From Candidatus Saccharimonadales bacterium (lineage in GTDB: Bacteria; Patescibacteriota; Saccharimonadia; Saccharimonadales; Saccharimonadaceae): a stretch of 10,317 nt of DNA. Both the position numbers and the translations under genes were made by a program. Numbering within the stretch: the first letter of the stretch is position 1; each line of letters starts with the position of its first letter. The notes under the pieces are model-generated. The model saw only the letters and a list, made by a program, of their open reading frames with translations. It did no database searches and was not told where the DNA came from. The stretch is from positions 1-10,317 of the forward strand of contig JASLCR010000031.1 in the NCBI GenBank assembly GCA_030145955.1. Reading direction: 5' to 3'. Positions 1 through 4,871 of the stretch are shown here, piece by piece.

Positions 1-67
1 GAAGTTGGCCTATCACGCCTCCCTGTCACGGAGGAGATCGCCGGTTCGAATCCGGTCGGGCGCGCCA
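1..67 (+). tRNA. tRNA-Asp(GUC), 3' part; 5' end outside the window
   Basis: The anticodon stem CCTCC/GGAGG (18-22 with 30-34) encloses the loop CTGTCAC, so the anticodon is GTC at 25-27 and reads Asp codons. The T arm is GCCGG-TTCGAAT-CCGGT (40-56), followed by the 3' acceptor strand CGGGCGC, the discriminator G64 (normal for tRNA-Asp) and an encoded CCA at 65-67. The acceptor 5' strand and part of the D arm lie left of the window, so the gene is partial here only because of the window edge. A hairpin terminator starts 15 bases downstream. Confidence 0.93.
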
Positions 68-81
68 GAATAAGCATACTT

Positions 82-108
82 AAATCCTCTCAAACGAGAG
101 GATTTTTT
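82..108 (+). terminator. Rho-independent terminator after tRNA-Asp
   Basis: A 10-bp perfect stem (82-91 with 96-105, core CCTCTC/GAGAGG) has an AAAC loop and ends in a run of six T (103-108), three of them inside the stem. It ends transcription from tRNA-Asp. It also lies just past the stop of the converging sod gene (111-113). Read on the minus strand only a short T stretch follows the stem, so it may act on both transcripts but is stronger for the plus strand. Confidence 0.85.
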
Positions 109-110
109 GT

Positions 111-713
111 TTAATTAGCTGTCTTCAAACGTTCAGCGACAAAATCCCAGTCAACGACATTCCACCACGCATTCACATAATCGTCACGCTTGTTTTTATA
201 ATCAAGATAGTAAGCATGTTCCCATACATCAAGTCCAAGGAGTGGCGACTCTTTACCAAGCATAATTGGCGTATCCTGATTTGGCGTTGTAATAATTTCC
301 ATGTCCGGCTGCAACCAGCACCAGCCGCTTCCAAAGACACCAAGTGACTTCGTAGTAAATTCATCAACAAAACCTTGGAACGAGCCATACTTATCGTTAA
401 TCATGGTTGCAAGTTCACCACTTGGTTGGCCGCCCCCATTCGGGCTCATCCATTGCCAAAAGAGACTGTGGTTATAATGACCACCGCCTTGATTACGAAT
501 CGCTAATTGCACCTGCTGCGGTAAGTTGTCGATATCTGCAAGCAGCTCCTCTAATGCCCGCTCCTTAAGCTCCGGAGCCTGATCAAGCGCTGCGTTAAGC
601 TTATCAACATACGTCTGATGGTGCTTGTCGTGATGCAGTTTCATAATATCTGCGCTAATATACTTCCCTAATGCATCGTAGTCATAGGGTAAATTGGGTA
701 ATGTAGCCGTCAT
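111..713 (-). CDS. sodA: Superoxide dismutase, Fe/Mn family, manganese type
   Basis: Converts superoxide to oxygen and hydrogen peroxide; no signal peptide, so cytoplasmic. It is full length for the family at 200 aa. The four metal ligands are visible: His27 in LHHDKHHQTY, His82 in GGHYNHSLFW, and Asp162 and His166 in DVWEHAYY. The Gly78-His79 pair before the second ligand and Gln146 in NQDTP are the pattern of Mn enzymes, since Fe enzymes usually carry the active-site Gln near position 70 instead. Gly160-Leu161 before the Asp ligand also resembles Mn-specific staphylococcal SodA (from memory). Metal preference in this family shifts easily, so cambialistic activity is possible. The start is set by a strong AAGGAGG (719-725). 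It lies 18 bases after the foldase gene and is probably the last gene of that unit. Confidence 0.95.
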   Translation of the reverse strand: MTATLPNLPYDYDALGKYISADIMKLHHDKHHQTYVDKLNAALDQAPELKERALEELLADIDNLPQQVQLAIRNQGGGHYNHSLFWQWMSPNGGGQPSGELATMINDKYGSFQGFVDEFTTKSLGVFGSGWCWLQPDMEIITTPNQDTPIMLGKESPLLGLDVWEHAYYLDYKNKRDDYVNAWWNVVDWDFVAERLKTAN

Positions 714-731
714 AAGGCCCTCCTTGCTTGC

Positions 732-1778
732 TTAGATTGTGATATATTCAGTAATTTTATGCTGCTTTTTCAATTGATTAAACATGCCATCAAACGTACT
801 GAGGGGAACACGGATATATTCATAACTGACTTTCCCAGTAGCCACAGGCAAACGACGCAAGAAGTAGAAATAATATCGCTCCTCCGCAGTTGATTTAGCC
901 TTAGTAACTGAAGAAATTGCTCCGACTTCAAGTTTGAGTGATGTAGTTGTAAGACCACCGTCTTGGTTATTTGGAGACACAGGTCCGGACGCACCATACT
1001 CTACCGCTTCCCCCTGAGCTTTCAATTCTGCGGCAACTTTCTCGAGCGGTTGGTTGGCTTTCAAGTTCTTAACAGCAGCCGCAACTTTCTGCTGGACAGC
1101 ATCAGCGTCTTTATCGATCTTATACGTCACCGCTTCTCTAAGTAGTGACTGACGAATAATATGTCGATACTCCTCCGGACTATACCCAAACGTATCGCGA
1201 GTAGACGCATCGTACACTTCCTGTGATATCCTGCCAGTTACTGTATTTCGGCCTTCATCAATCACCTTATCAACATCCTTTTCAGAAACACTTACCCCCT
1301 GACTGCCTGCCAATTTCTCTGCGTAGACATCTTTCTCGAGCCCGTCCAGCACGCGACGCTTAAAGAAATCGAGCTGCTTCTTGTCGTCGCTCGCGTTAAG
1401 GCCAATCTGGCCAGTCCGACGCAAGTAGAGTTCATGGCTACGATACCTCATAAGATAGTCGCTGTACTGAGCCGCCCGTCCATCAACAGATGCAACCGGC
1501 AAAGGAAGTACCTTGGTAACCCTATATATAAATTCACTTGTATCCTGTGCCTTGTATAGTTGCCACCATCCAGCTATTGTTGCAAGAATCAACACAGCCA
1601 AAGAAATAAGAATCGCATTAATGACAAGCTTGTGTTTTACGTACTGGTGCGGATACTTAAATTTTCTTCCACCTGCAAGAATCTTCTCGCGGTGCTCTGC
1701 CACGGTTTCATTCGTAATACGCGCATGTTTTACGTGTTCAATCTGCTTGTTCTTACGCTTCAGGGGAATCTTTTTCAT
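732..1778 (-). CDS. Membrane-anchored SurA/PrsA-type foldase with degenerate parvulin domain
   Basis: Predicted periplasmic or extracytoplasmic chaperone (348 aa). In numbering from the upstream ATG at 1790, a basic cytoplasmic tail (1-54) is followed by one membrane segment (about 55-77). A SurA N-terminal-like helical region begins at PLPVASVDGRAAQYSDYLM (about 97-225), and a parvulin-like stretch follows (about 240-335). In the latter, NQDGGL...LEVGAISSV...YYFYFLRR mirrors the GGDLG...lkvGeiS...yhiikL pattern of PPIC rotamases, but catalytic residues are not clear. I prefer the ATG at 1778 because GAAGGA (1783-1788) sits 4 bases before it, whereas the ATG at 1790 has no Shine-Dalgarno. The start overlaps the end of the PH gene by 26 bases, implying coupled translation. 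Likely clients are exported proteins such as pilins, but that is inference. Confidence 0.75.
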   Translation of the reverse strand: MKKIPLKRKNKQIEHVKHARITNETVAEHREKILAGGRKFKYPHQYVKHKLVINAILISLAVLILATIAGWWQLYKAQDTSEFIYRVTKVLPLPVASVDGRAAQYSDYLMRYRSHELYLRRTGQIGLNASDDKKQLDFFKRRVLDGLEKDVYAEKLAGSQGVSVSEKDVDKVIDEGRNTVTGRISQEVYDASTRDTFGYSPEEYRHIIRQSLLREAVTYKIDKDADAVQQKVAAAVKNLKANQPLEKVAAELKAQGEAVEYGASGPVSPNNQDGGLTTTSLKLEVGAISSVTKAKSTAEERYYFYFLRRLPVATGKVSYEYIRVPLSTFDGMFNQLKKQHKITEYITI

Positions 1779-2289
1779 TATTTCCTTCATCTATTGTATT
1801 TTGCACAGCATCCTGCAATTTGTTGTAAATCTTGTCTGGATGTTCAACTTTATGGATAACGAGGTCACCAACGAATGTCTGAATGACAATTGTGCCATAT
1901 CCAAATACCTCGCCGCTAAAGCCAGGTATATTATAGCTTATGTTTTGCACCTTTGATAGTCGAAGCTCTACTACGTCCTTACCAAAAAAGCCCCGTTGAG
2001 TTACCTGTCGAAGCCGCTCGTTTGAGACAATATACACGGTAAAATACCACATAATGAAATGGTAAGCGAAGATCAGTAATCCAACCCCAAGACCGATTAA
2101 TGGGAGTAAAAAGAGCTCGAGTTTATCTTGCCATATAAGTGGCGGTATTGAAGTAATCGTAAATGGAATCAATAATCCGTAGAACCCTTTTCGCATAGCG
2201 ATGATATGCCGCCTGAAAATAAAGAGCAGCTCTTCACCCTCACGCTGTCCGTCGAAATCTCGTTCTACATCTTTCTGCTTCTTGCTCAT
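1753..2289 (-). CDS. Bacterial PH-domain (bPH2, YdbS-like) membrane protein
   Basis: A 178-aa protein of unknown precise role. After a charged N-terminus come two hydrophobic segments (about 36-53 and 58-81), which form a hairpin in the membrane. A bPH2 domain follows (about 84-165), recognisable from YIVSNERLRQVTQRGFFG, the strand ELRLSKVQNI and FGYGTIVIQT. Such proteins are widespread in Gram-positive-type and CPR cells, and no enzymatic activity is known for the family. The start at 2289 is chosen over an in-frame ATG at 2316 because a -10-like element (2300-2308) and GAGGGT (2294-2299) lie between the two, and because the nine extra residues are atypical. It heads a unit with the foldase (26-base overlap) and sod downstream. 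The acidic C-terminal tail is not recognised. Confidence 0.82.
   Translation of the reverse strand: MSKKQKDVERDFDGQREGEELLFIFRRHIIAMRKGFYGLLIPFTITSIPPLIWQDKLELFLLPLIGLGVGLLIFAYHFIMWYFTVYIVSNERLRQVTQRGFFGKDVVELRLSKVQNISYNIPGFSGEVFGYGTIVIQTFVGDLVIHKVEHPDKIYNKLQDAVQNTIDEGNNEKDSPEA
1783..1788 (-). promoter_or_regulatory. Shine-Dalgarno that decides the foldase start
   Basis: GAAGGA on the minus strand lies 4 bases before the ATG at 1778. It falls inside the coding sequence of the upstream PH gene and would be part of the coding sequence if the in-frame ATG at 1790 were used. This is why the shorter foldase reading is chosen. Confidence 0.7.
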
Positions 2290-2299
2290 GTATACCCTC

Positions 2300-2308
2300 A
2301 GTATAGCA
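2300..2308 (-). promoter_or_regulatory. Extended -10 promoter of the PH-foldase-sod unit
   Basis: The minus strand reads TGC-TATACT, an extended -10 (TGn plus a 5/6 match to TATAAT) with no clear -35. The expected start of transcription is near 2293, only about 3 bases before the ATG at 2289, so the mRNA could be nearly leaderless. Alternatively, transcription starts further upstream and GAGGGT (2294-2299) serves as a Shine-Dalgarno. Confidence 0.5.
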
Positions 2309-2315
2309 GAATCCA

Positions 2316-2324
2316 TGATACAAT
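2316..2324 (+). promoter_or_regulatory. Extended -10 promoter of tRNA-Arg
   Basis: TGA-TACAAT on the plus strand predicts transcription starting near 2331, 8 bases before the mature tRNA 5' end, a normal distance for a short 5' leader. No convincing -35 is present at 17-18 bases. It stands back to back with the PH-gene promoter: the two -10 elements are only 7 bases apart. The same nonamer TGATACAAT recurs in front of ndk. Confidence 0.6.
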
Positions 2325-2338
2325 AACGGAGGTATTTT

Positions 2339-2415
2339 GCCTCGGTAGCTCAATTGGATAGAGCAGATCCGTCCTAAGGATAAGGTTGCAGGTTCGACTC
2401 CTGCCCGGGGTACCA
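2339..2415 (+). tRNA. tRNA-Arg(CCU)
   Basis: A full 77-base cloverleaf. The acceptor pairs GCCTCGG with CCGGGGT (two G-U wobbles), the D stem is GCTC/GAGC, and the anticodon loop GTCCTAA (2371-2377) has anticodon CCT at 2373-2375. The T arm is GCAGG-TTCGACT-CCTGC, the discriminator is A2412 and CCA is encoded at 2413-2415. It decodes AGG arginine codons. Two oddities: the anticodon stem closes with a G-A mismatch (2366/2382), leaving four pairs, and position 32 is G instead of a pyrimidine. The last five bases (TACCA) are also the first five bases of a 22-bp downstream hairpin. Confidence 0.9.
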
Positions 2416-2458
2416 AAGTAAATATCCAGTCCGTATGGACTGGATATTTACTTTGGTA
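2411..2458. repeat. 22-bp perfect hairpin that starts inside the tRNA-Arg 3' end
   Basis: Bases 2411-2432 are the exact reverse complement of 2437-2458, with a 4-base GTAT loop. The base of the stem is the tRNA sequence TACCA, mirrored as TGGTA at 2454-2458. No T run follows on either strand, so it is not a standard rho-independent terminator, though such a stem could still stop or protect the transcript. It could also mask or present the tRNA 3' end during processing. Confidence 0.85.
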
Positions 2459-2492
2459 GATTCGTGTCCCGAATCCGAACCTGCAAGGTTCG
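2459..2492. repeat. Two abutting small hairpins, the second complementary to the tRNA T-arm
   Basis: Directly after the 22-bp hairpin, GATTCG/CGAATC (2459-2464 with 2470-2475, loop TGTCC) forms a 6-bp stem. With no spacer, CGAACCT/AGGTTCG (2476-2482 with 2486-2492, loop GCA) forms a 7-bp stem. Bases 2476-2486 are also the exact complement of 11 bases of tRNA-Arg (2386-2396, the 5' side of the T arm). Three contiguous hairpins therefore cover 2411-2492. Confidence 0.75.
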
Positions 2493-2495
2493 TGA

Positions 2496-2558
2496 AGCGA
2501 GAAAAGGAAGCGGAAGCTTGCTTACGACCCTTTTCGAGCGAAAATAGGAAGCGAAGCG
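2496..2558. repeat. Imperfect direct repeats and hairpin between tRNA-Arg and ndk
   Basis: Bases 2496-2517 and 2537-2558 are a two-copy imperfect direct repeat (consensus about AGCGARAAWAGGAAGCG, then AAGC). Between and across them, GAAAAGG (2501-2507) pairs with CCTTTTC (2529-2535), extended by AAGC/GCTT (2508-2511 with 2520-2523), giving a bulged hairpin. TTTTCG/CGAAAA (2531-2544) is a further small palindrome. No credible protein is encoded here. With the hairpins at 2411-2492 this accounts for nearly all of the tRNA-ndk gap. Function unknown: possible structured RNA, processing signal or dispersed repeat. Confidence 0.6.
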
Positions 2559-2573
2559 ACCGCCCGACTGTCA

Positions 2574-3080
2574 CTAGCGTGTAAACTTCTCGTTTACAAC
2601 CTCATAATCGTAAAGCTCATTGTCGCCAAACCAGTGACCAATTTCCTTCTCGGCTTCTTCCGGATCACCAGATGCATGGATAAGGTTTGGAATGCCCTTA
2701 TCTTTACCGTCAGCATACTCAAAGCTCATGTGACTAAAGTCACCACGAATCGTACCAGGGGCAGCTGACTTTGGCTCAGTACCGCCAACCATCTTACGGA
2801 CGAGTGCTACTGCCTCTACGCCTTCGAATACCATAGCGATCACAGGACCACTCACCATCATCTGAAGCGTGACATCGAATGCTTTTTCGCCGCGGCGTGT
2901 CACCATCTGACCAATACCTTCGTAGTGCTTATAGTAATGGTCTTTGTCAGGGAAAATCATTTTCGTCCCAACAATTTTTAGACCAACACGCTCAAAACGA
3001 GTCAAGATATCGCCAACGAGTCCACGCTGAACAGCATCGGGCTTAAATAATACAAGTGTCTTTTCGACAGTAGTGCTCAT
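2574..3080 (-). CDS. ndk: Nucleoside diphosphate kinase
   Basis: Transfers the gamma phosphate of ATP to NDPs and dNDPs through a phosphohistidine, balancing nucleotide pools in the cytoplasm. The N-terminus KTLVLFKPDAVQRGLVGDIL (8-26), SGPVIAMVFEGVEAV (77-91) and GGTEPKSAAPGTIRGDF (99-115) are family hallmarks. The catalytic His is His135 in NLIHASGD. At 168 aa it is longer than the usual 135-150, with about 10 extra residues between GDF and NLIH (116-131). The normal HGSD signature reads HASG, followed by Asp; I recall the same variant from other CPR bacteria. Glu146 is retained at the site that supports the active His. The start is set by AAGGAG (3085-3090). It has its own promoter inside the end of uppP and stops close to the hairpin cluster. 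Confidence 0.95.
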   Translation of the reverse strand: MSTTVEKTLVLFKPDAVQRGLVGDILTRFERVGLKIVGTKMIFPDKDHYYKHYEGIGQMVTRRGEKAFDVTLQMMVSGPVIAMVFEGVEAVALVRKMVGGTEPKSAAPGTIRGDFSHMSFEYADGKDKGIPNLIHASGDPEEAEKEIGHWFGDNELYDYEVVNEKFTR

Positions 3081-3104
3081 AGCTCTCCTTTTTGGGTTAT
3101 TTCT

Positions 3105-3896
3105 CTACAATTGTATCAAAAGAGCGATAGCGATGACAGCCGCCAGGCCAAGCCGGTACCAGCCGAACACCGCAAGACTATGTTTTGATAAGAACCGCAT
3201 CAAAAATCCAACTGCAAGTAATCCGGAAATAAATGCTACAAGATTAGCGACTGCAAGTACTGCAAAGTTCTGCTCTAGATACGCAAAATCTTTGAGGAAC
3301 ACCTTGAGTGTCACGCCAGCCATAATCGGAAGACTAGCCAGGAAGCTGTACTCTGCAGCAGCTGCCGGGCTGAGTCCCATAAGGCGACCGGTAATAATTG
3401 TCGAGCCAGAGCGTGAAACACCAGGTATAAGTGCAGCCACCTGCGCAAGACCGATTGCTAGTGCACGGGGCATCGAGAGACTTTCTCCATCCTTTTGCTT
3501 TGATAGTTTCGGCAATCGTTCAAGAATCACCATAACCGCACCGACGAGTGCCAATGTCACCATCACGACAACAAGACTGCCAAAGAATGGGGTTTTATCA
3601 ATCCAATCTGCCAGCAAATAGCCAATCGCGCCCGCAGGTATAGAGGTAAGCAAAATGTTACGCGCAAGCCGAAATTTACGTTCGACAAAAATCTGCCGCA
3701 AAATATCGATAATTCGCATACGGAAATACACGAGAAGCGCAATAAATGTTCCTAGATTGATCCATTCAAGAAATGTATGATCACTCCCCAAACCAAATAG
3801 ATGCTGGGCGATCACCAGATGCCCTGAGCTGCTAATAGGAATAAACTCGGTTAATCCCTGCACTAATCCTAGTACGATTGCTTCTACAATGTTCAT
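3105..3896 (-). CDS. uppP: Undecaprenyl-diphosphate phosphatase, UppP/BacA type
   Basis: Integral membrane enzyme that dephosphorylates undecaprenyl pyrophosphate to recycle the lipid carrier of peptidoglycan and other envelope polymers; it also gives bacitracin tolerance in many bacteria. The length of 263 aa is normal. The two signature regions are present: QGLTEFIPISSSGHL (13-27, with Glu17 and His26 as the likely active-site residues) and PGVSRSGSTI (158-167, Arg162). Several hydrophobic segments span the protein (for example 49-58, 81-96, 106-124, 205-225, 243-262). There is no good Shine-Dalgarno (only TTGAGAGA), but TACAAT ends 7 bases before the ATG, suggesting a leaderless message. 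Divergent from the recombinase gene and 24 bases upstream of ndk, which also has its own promoter. Confidence 0.95.
   Translation of the reverse strand: MNIVEAIVLGLVQGLTEFIPISSSGHLVIAQHLFGLGSDHTFLEWINLGTFIALLVYFRMRIIDILRQIFVERKFRLARNILLTSIPAGAIGYLLADWIDKTPFFGSLVVVMVTLALVGAVMVILERLPKLSKQKDGESLSMPRALAIGLAQVAALIPGVSRSGSTIITGRLMGLSPAAAAEYSFLASLPIMAGVTLKVFLKDFAYLEQNFAVLAVANLVAFISGLLAVGFLMRFLSKHSLAVFGWYRLGLAAVIAIALLIQL
3110..3118 (-). promoter_or_regulatory. Extended -10 promoter of ndk
   Basis: TGA-TACAAT on the minus strand lies over the last codons of uppP and predicts a start of transcription near 3103. That gives ndk a leader of about 23 bases that contains its AAGGAG, so this is a conventional leadered gene. 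It is the same nonamer as in front of tRNA-Arg. Confidence 0.6.
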
Positions 3897-3903
3897 TCTC
3901 TCA

Positions 3904-3909
3904 ATTGTA
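3904..3909 (-). promoter_or_regulatory. Candidate -10 of uppP (leaderless)
   Basis: TACAAT on the minus strand (5/6 to consensus) predicts transcription from about 3897, one base before the uppP ATG. No convincing -35 and no TG extension were found, so the call rests on position and on the same arrangement at neighbouring genes. Confidence 0.4.
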
Positions 3910-3931
3910 CCCTATTAAAGTCATTTTGCGT

Positions 3932-3937
3932 TATGCT
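3932..3937 (+). promoter_or_regulatory. Candidate -10 of the recombinase gene (leaderless)
   Basis: TATGCT (4/6 to consensus) would start transcription at about 3944, exactly the A of the proposed start codon. No Shine-Dalgarno precedes that codon. It is weaker than the other examples and lacks a -35 and a TG extension. Confidence 0.3.
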
Positions 3938-3943
3938 TATGGT

Positions 3944-4858
3944 ATGGCATATTTCACGTCAGAACTATTAATGGACTATATCGAATCGCTTGAAGTTGAA
4001 GGCGGACGGTCGGCACGTACTGCCGAGAACTACCGGCTTTATCTGGAGCGCTTCGTTGAATTCACCGAAGACATAGACGTTGCTAAAATAACTACAGAGA
4101 TTATTCGCAAATATCGCCTTTGGCTTAATCGTCATAAAAATGACAACGGCGACGAATTATCACTTATTACGCAAAGCTACCACCTTATTGCGCTGCGCGG
4201 CTTCTTAAAATACCTCTCAGATCGTGATATACCATCACTCTCCGCCGATAAAATCAAGCTGCCAAAAACAGTCCGCAAACAAGTGACCTTTCTTCATTTT
4301 GAAGAAATACAACGACTAATTGATCAGATTGACCTGTCGGCAGAAGAAGGCGTACGCGACAGAGCGATTATTGAACTACTTTTTTCAAGCGGGTTGCGTG
4401 TGTCGGAGCTGGTCAATCTTAATCGTGACCATGTAAATACAAAGCGGCGTGAATTCATGGTACGTGGTAAGGGCCAAAAAGATCGTCCTGTTTTTGTAAG
4501 CGACTCTGCGGCAAAGTGGGTCGAGGAGTATCTTGCAATGCGCATGGATAATCTCCCGCCCCTCTTCCTTAGCTATAGCCGCAACAATATCTCGAGCATG
4601 AGCGGTGACTACCGACGACTTGGGGCGCGTAGCATTCAGCGTATGATTGGCAAATATACGCGGCTTGCCGGGATTACCAAGCACGTCTCCCCTCATACCA
4701 TGAGACACAGTTTCGCGACCGACTTACTAATGAACGGCGCCGATCTACGCTCTGTACAAAGCATGCTTGGGCATAGTAACATTTCAACCACACAGGTATA
4801 CACCCACGTTACTGACGAGCATTTACGTGAAGTGCATGAAAAGTTTCACAGTAATTAA
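3944..4858 (+). CDS. xerC: Tyrosine recombinase of the XerC/XerD type
   Basis: Site-specific recombinase, probably the one that resolves chromosome dimers at a dif-like site. With a start at 3944 it has 304 aa, typical of Xer proteins. The N-terminal SAM-like DNA-binding domain covers about 3-95 and the catalytic domain about 110-304. All catalytic residues are visible: Arg152 (SGLRVSEL), Lys176 (GKGQKD), His251 and Arg254 (HTMRHSFA), His277 (LGHSN) and the nucleophile Tyr286 (QVYTHV). The longer reading from 3878 would run back into uppP and add 22 atypical residues, so it is rejected. Flanking genes are housekeeping and show no element boundaries, so it is a chromosomal Xer rather than a phage or island integrase. 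C versus D cannot be decided; a single Xer may serve both roles. Confidence 0.9.
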   Translation: MAYFTSELLMDYIESLEVEGGRSARTAENYRLYLERFVEFTEDIDVAKITTEIIRKYRLWLNRHKNDNGDELSLITQSYHLIALRGFLKYLSDRDIPSLSADKIKLPKTVRKQVTFLHFEEIQRLIDQIDLSAEEGVRDRAIIELLFSSGLRVSELVNLNRDHVNTKRREFMVRGKGQKDRPVFVSDSAAKWVEEYLAMRMDNLPPLFLSYSRNNISSMSGDYRRLGARSIQRMIGKYTRLAGITKHVSPHTMRHSFATDLLMNGADLRSVQSMLGHSNISTTQVYTHVTDEHLREVHEKFHSN

Positions 4859-4871
4859 GTAAGGGATACGT

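Noticed and set aside
1513..1956. Plus-strand frames of 147 and 99 codons opposite the foldase and PH genes
   Set aside because: Cys- and Phe-rich translations with no motif, antisense to two well supported genes.
2411..2458. Ordinary rho-independent terminator after tRNA-Arg
   Set aside because: No T run on either strand and the stem begins inside the tRNA; kept as an unexplained hairpin instead.
2374..2574. Minus-strand 66-codon reading frame starting at a GTG that overlaps the ndk stop
   Set aside because: Its C-terminal part is the antisense of tRNA-Arg (the familiar YPGQESNLQP type of false protein) and the rest crosses the hairpins and repeats; no Shine-Dalgarno.
3073..3621. 182-codon plus-strand frame opposite uppP
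   Set aside because: Fully antisense to a clear uppP gene, with a low-complexity Arg/Ala/Thr-rich composition typical of a shadow frame.
3932..3951. Dif-like or operator palindrome at the xer start (TATGC, 10 bases, GCATA)
   Set aside because: Only five paired bases per arm; too short for a dif site, whose arms are about 11 bases, and likely by chance.
2411..4858. Genomic island at tRNA-Arg with the tyrosine recombinase as integrase
   Set aside because: The genes between are housekeeping (ndk, uppP), the recombinase has Xer length and motifs, and no direct repeat of the tRNA 3' end was seen downstream; the repeat found is inverted and adjacent.
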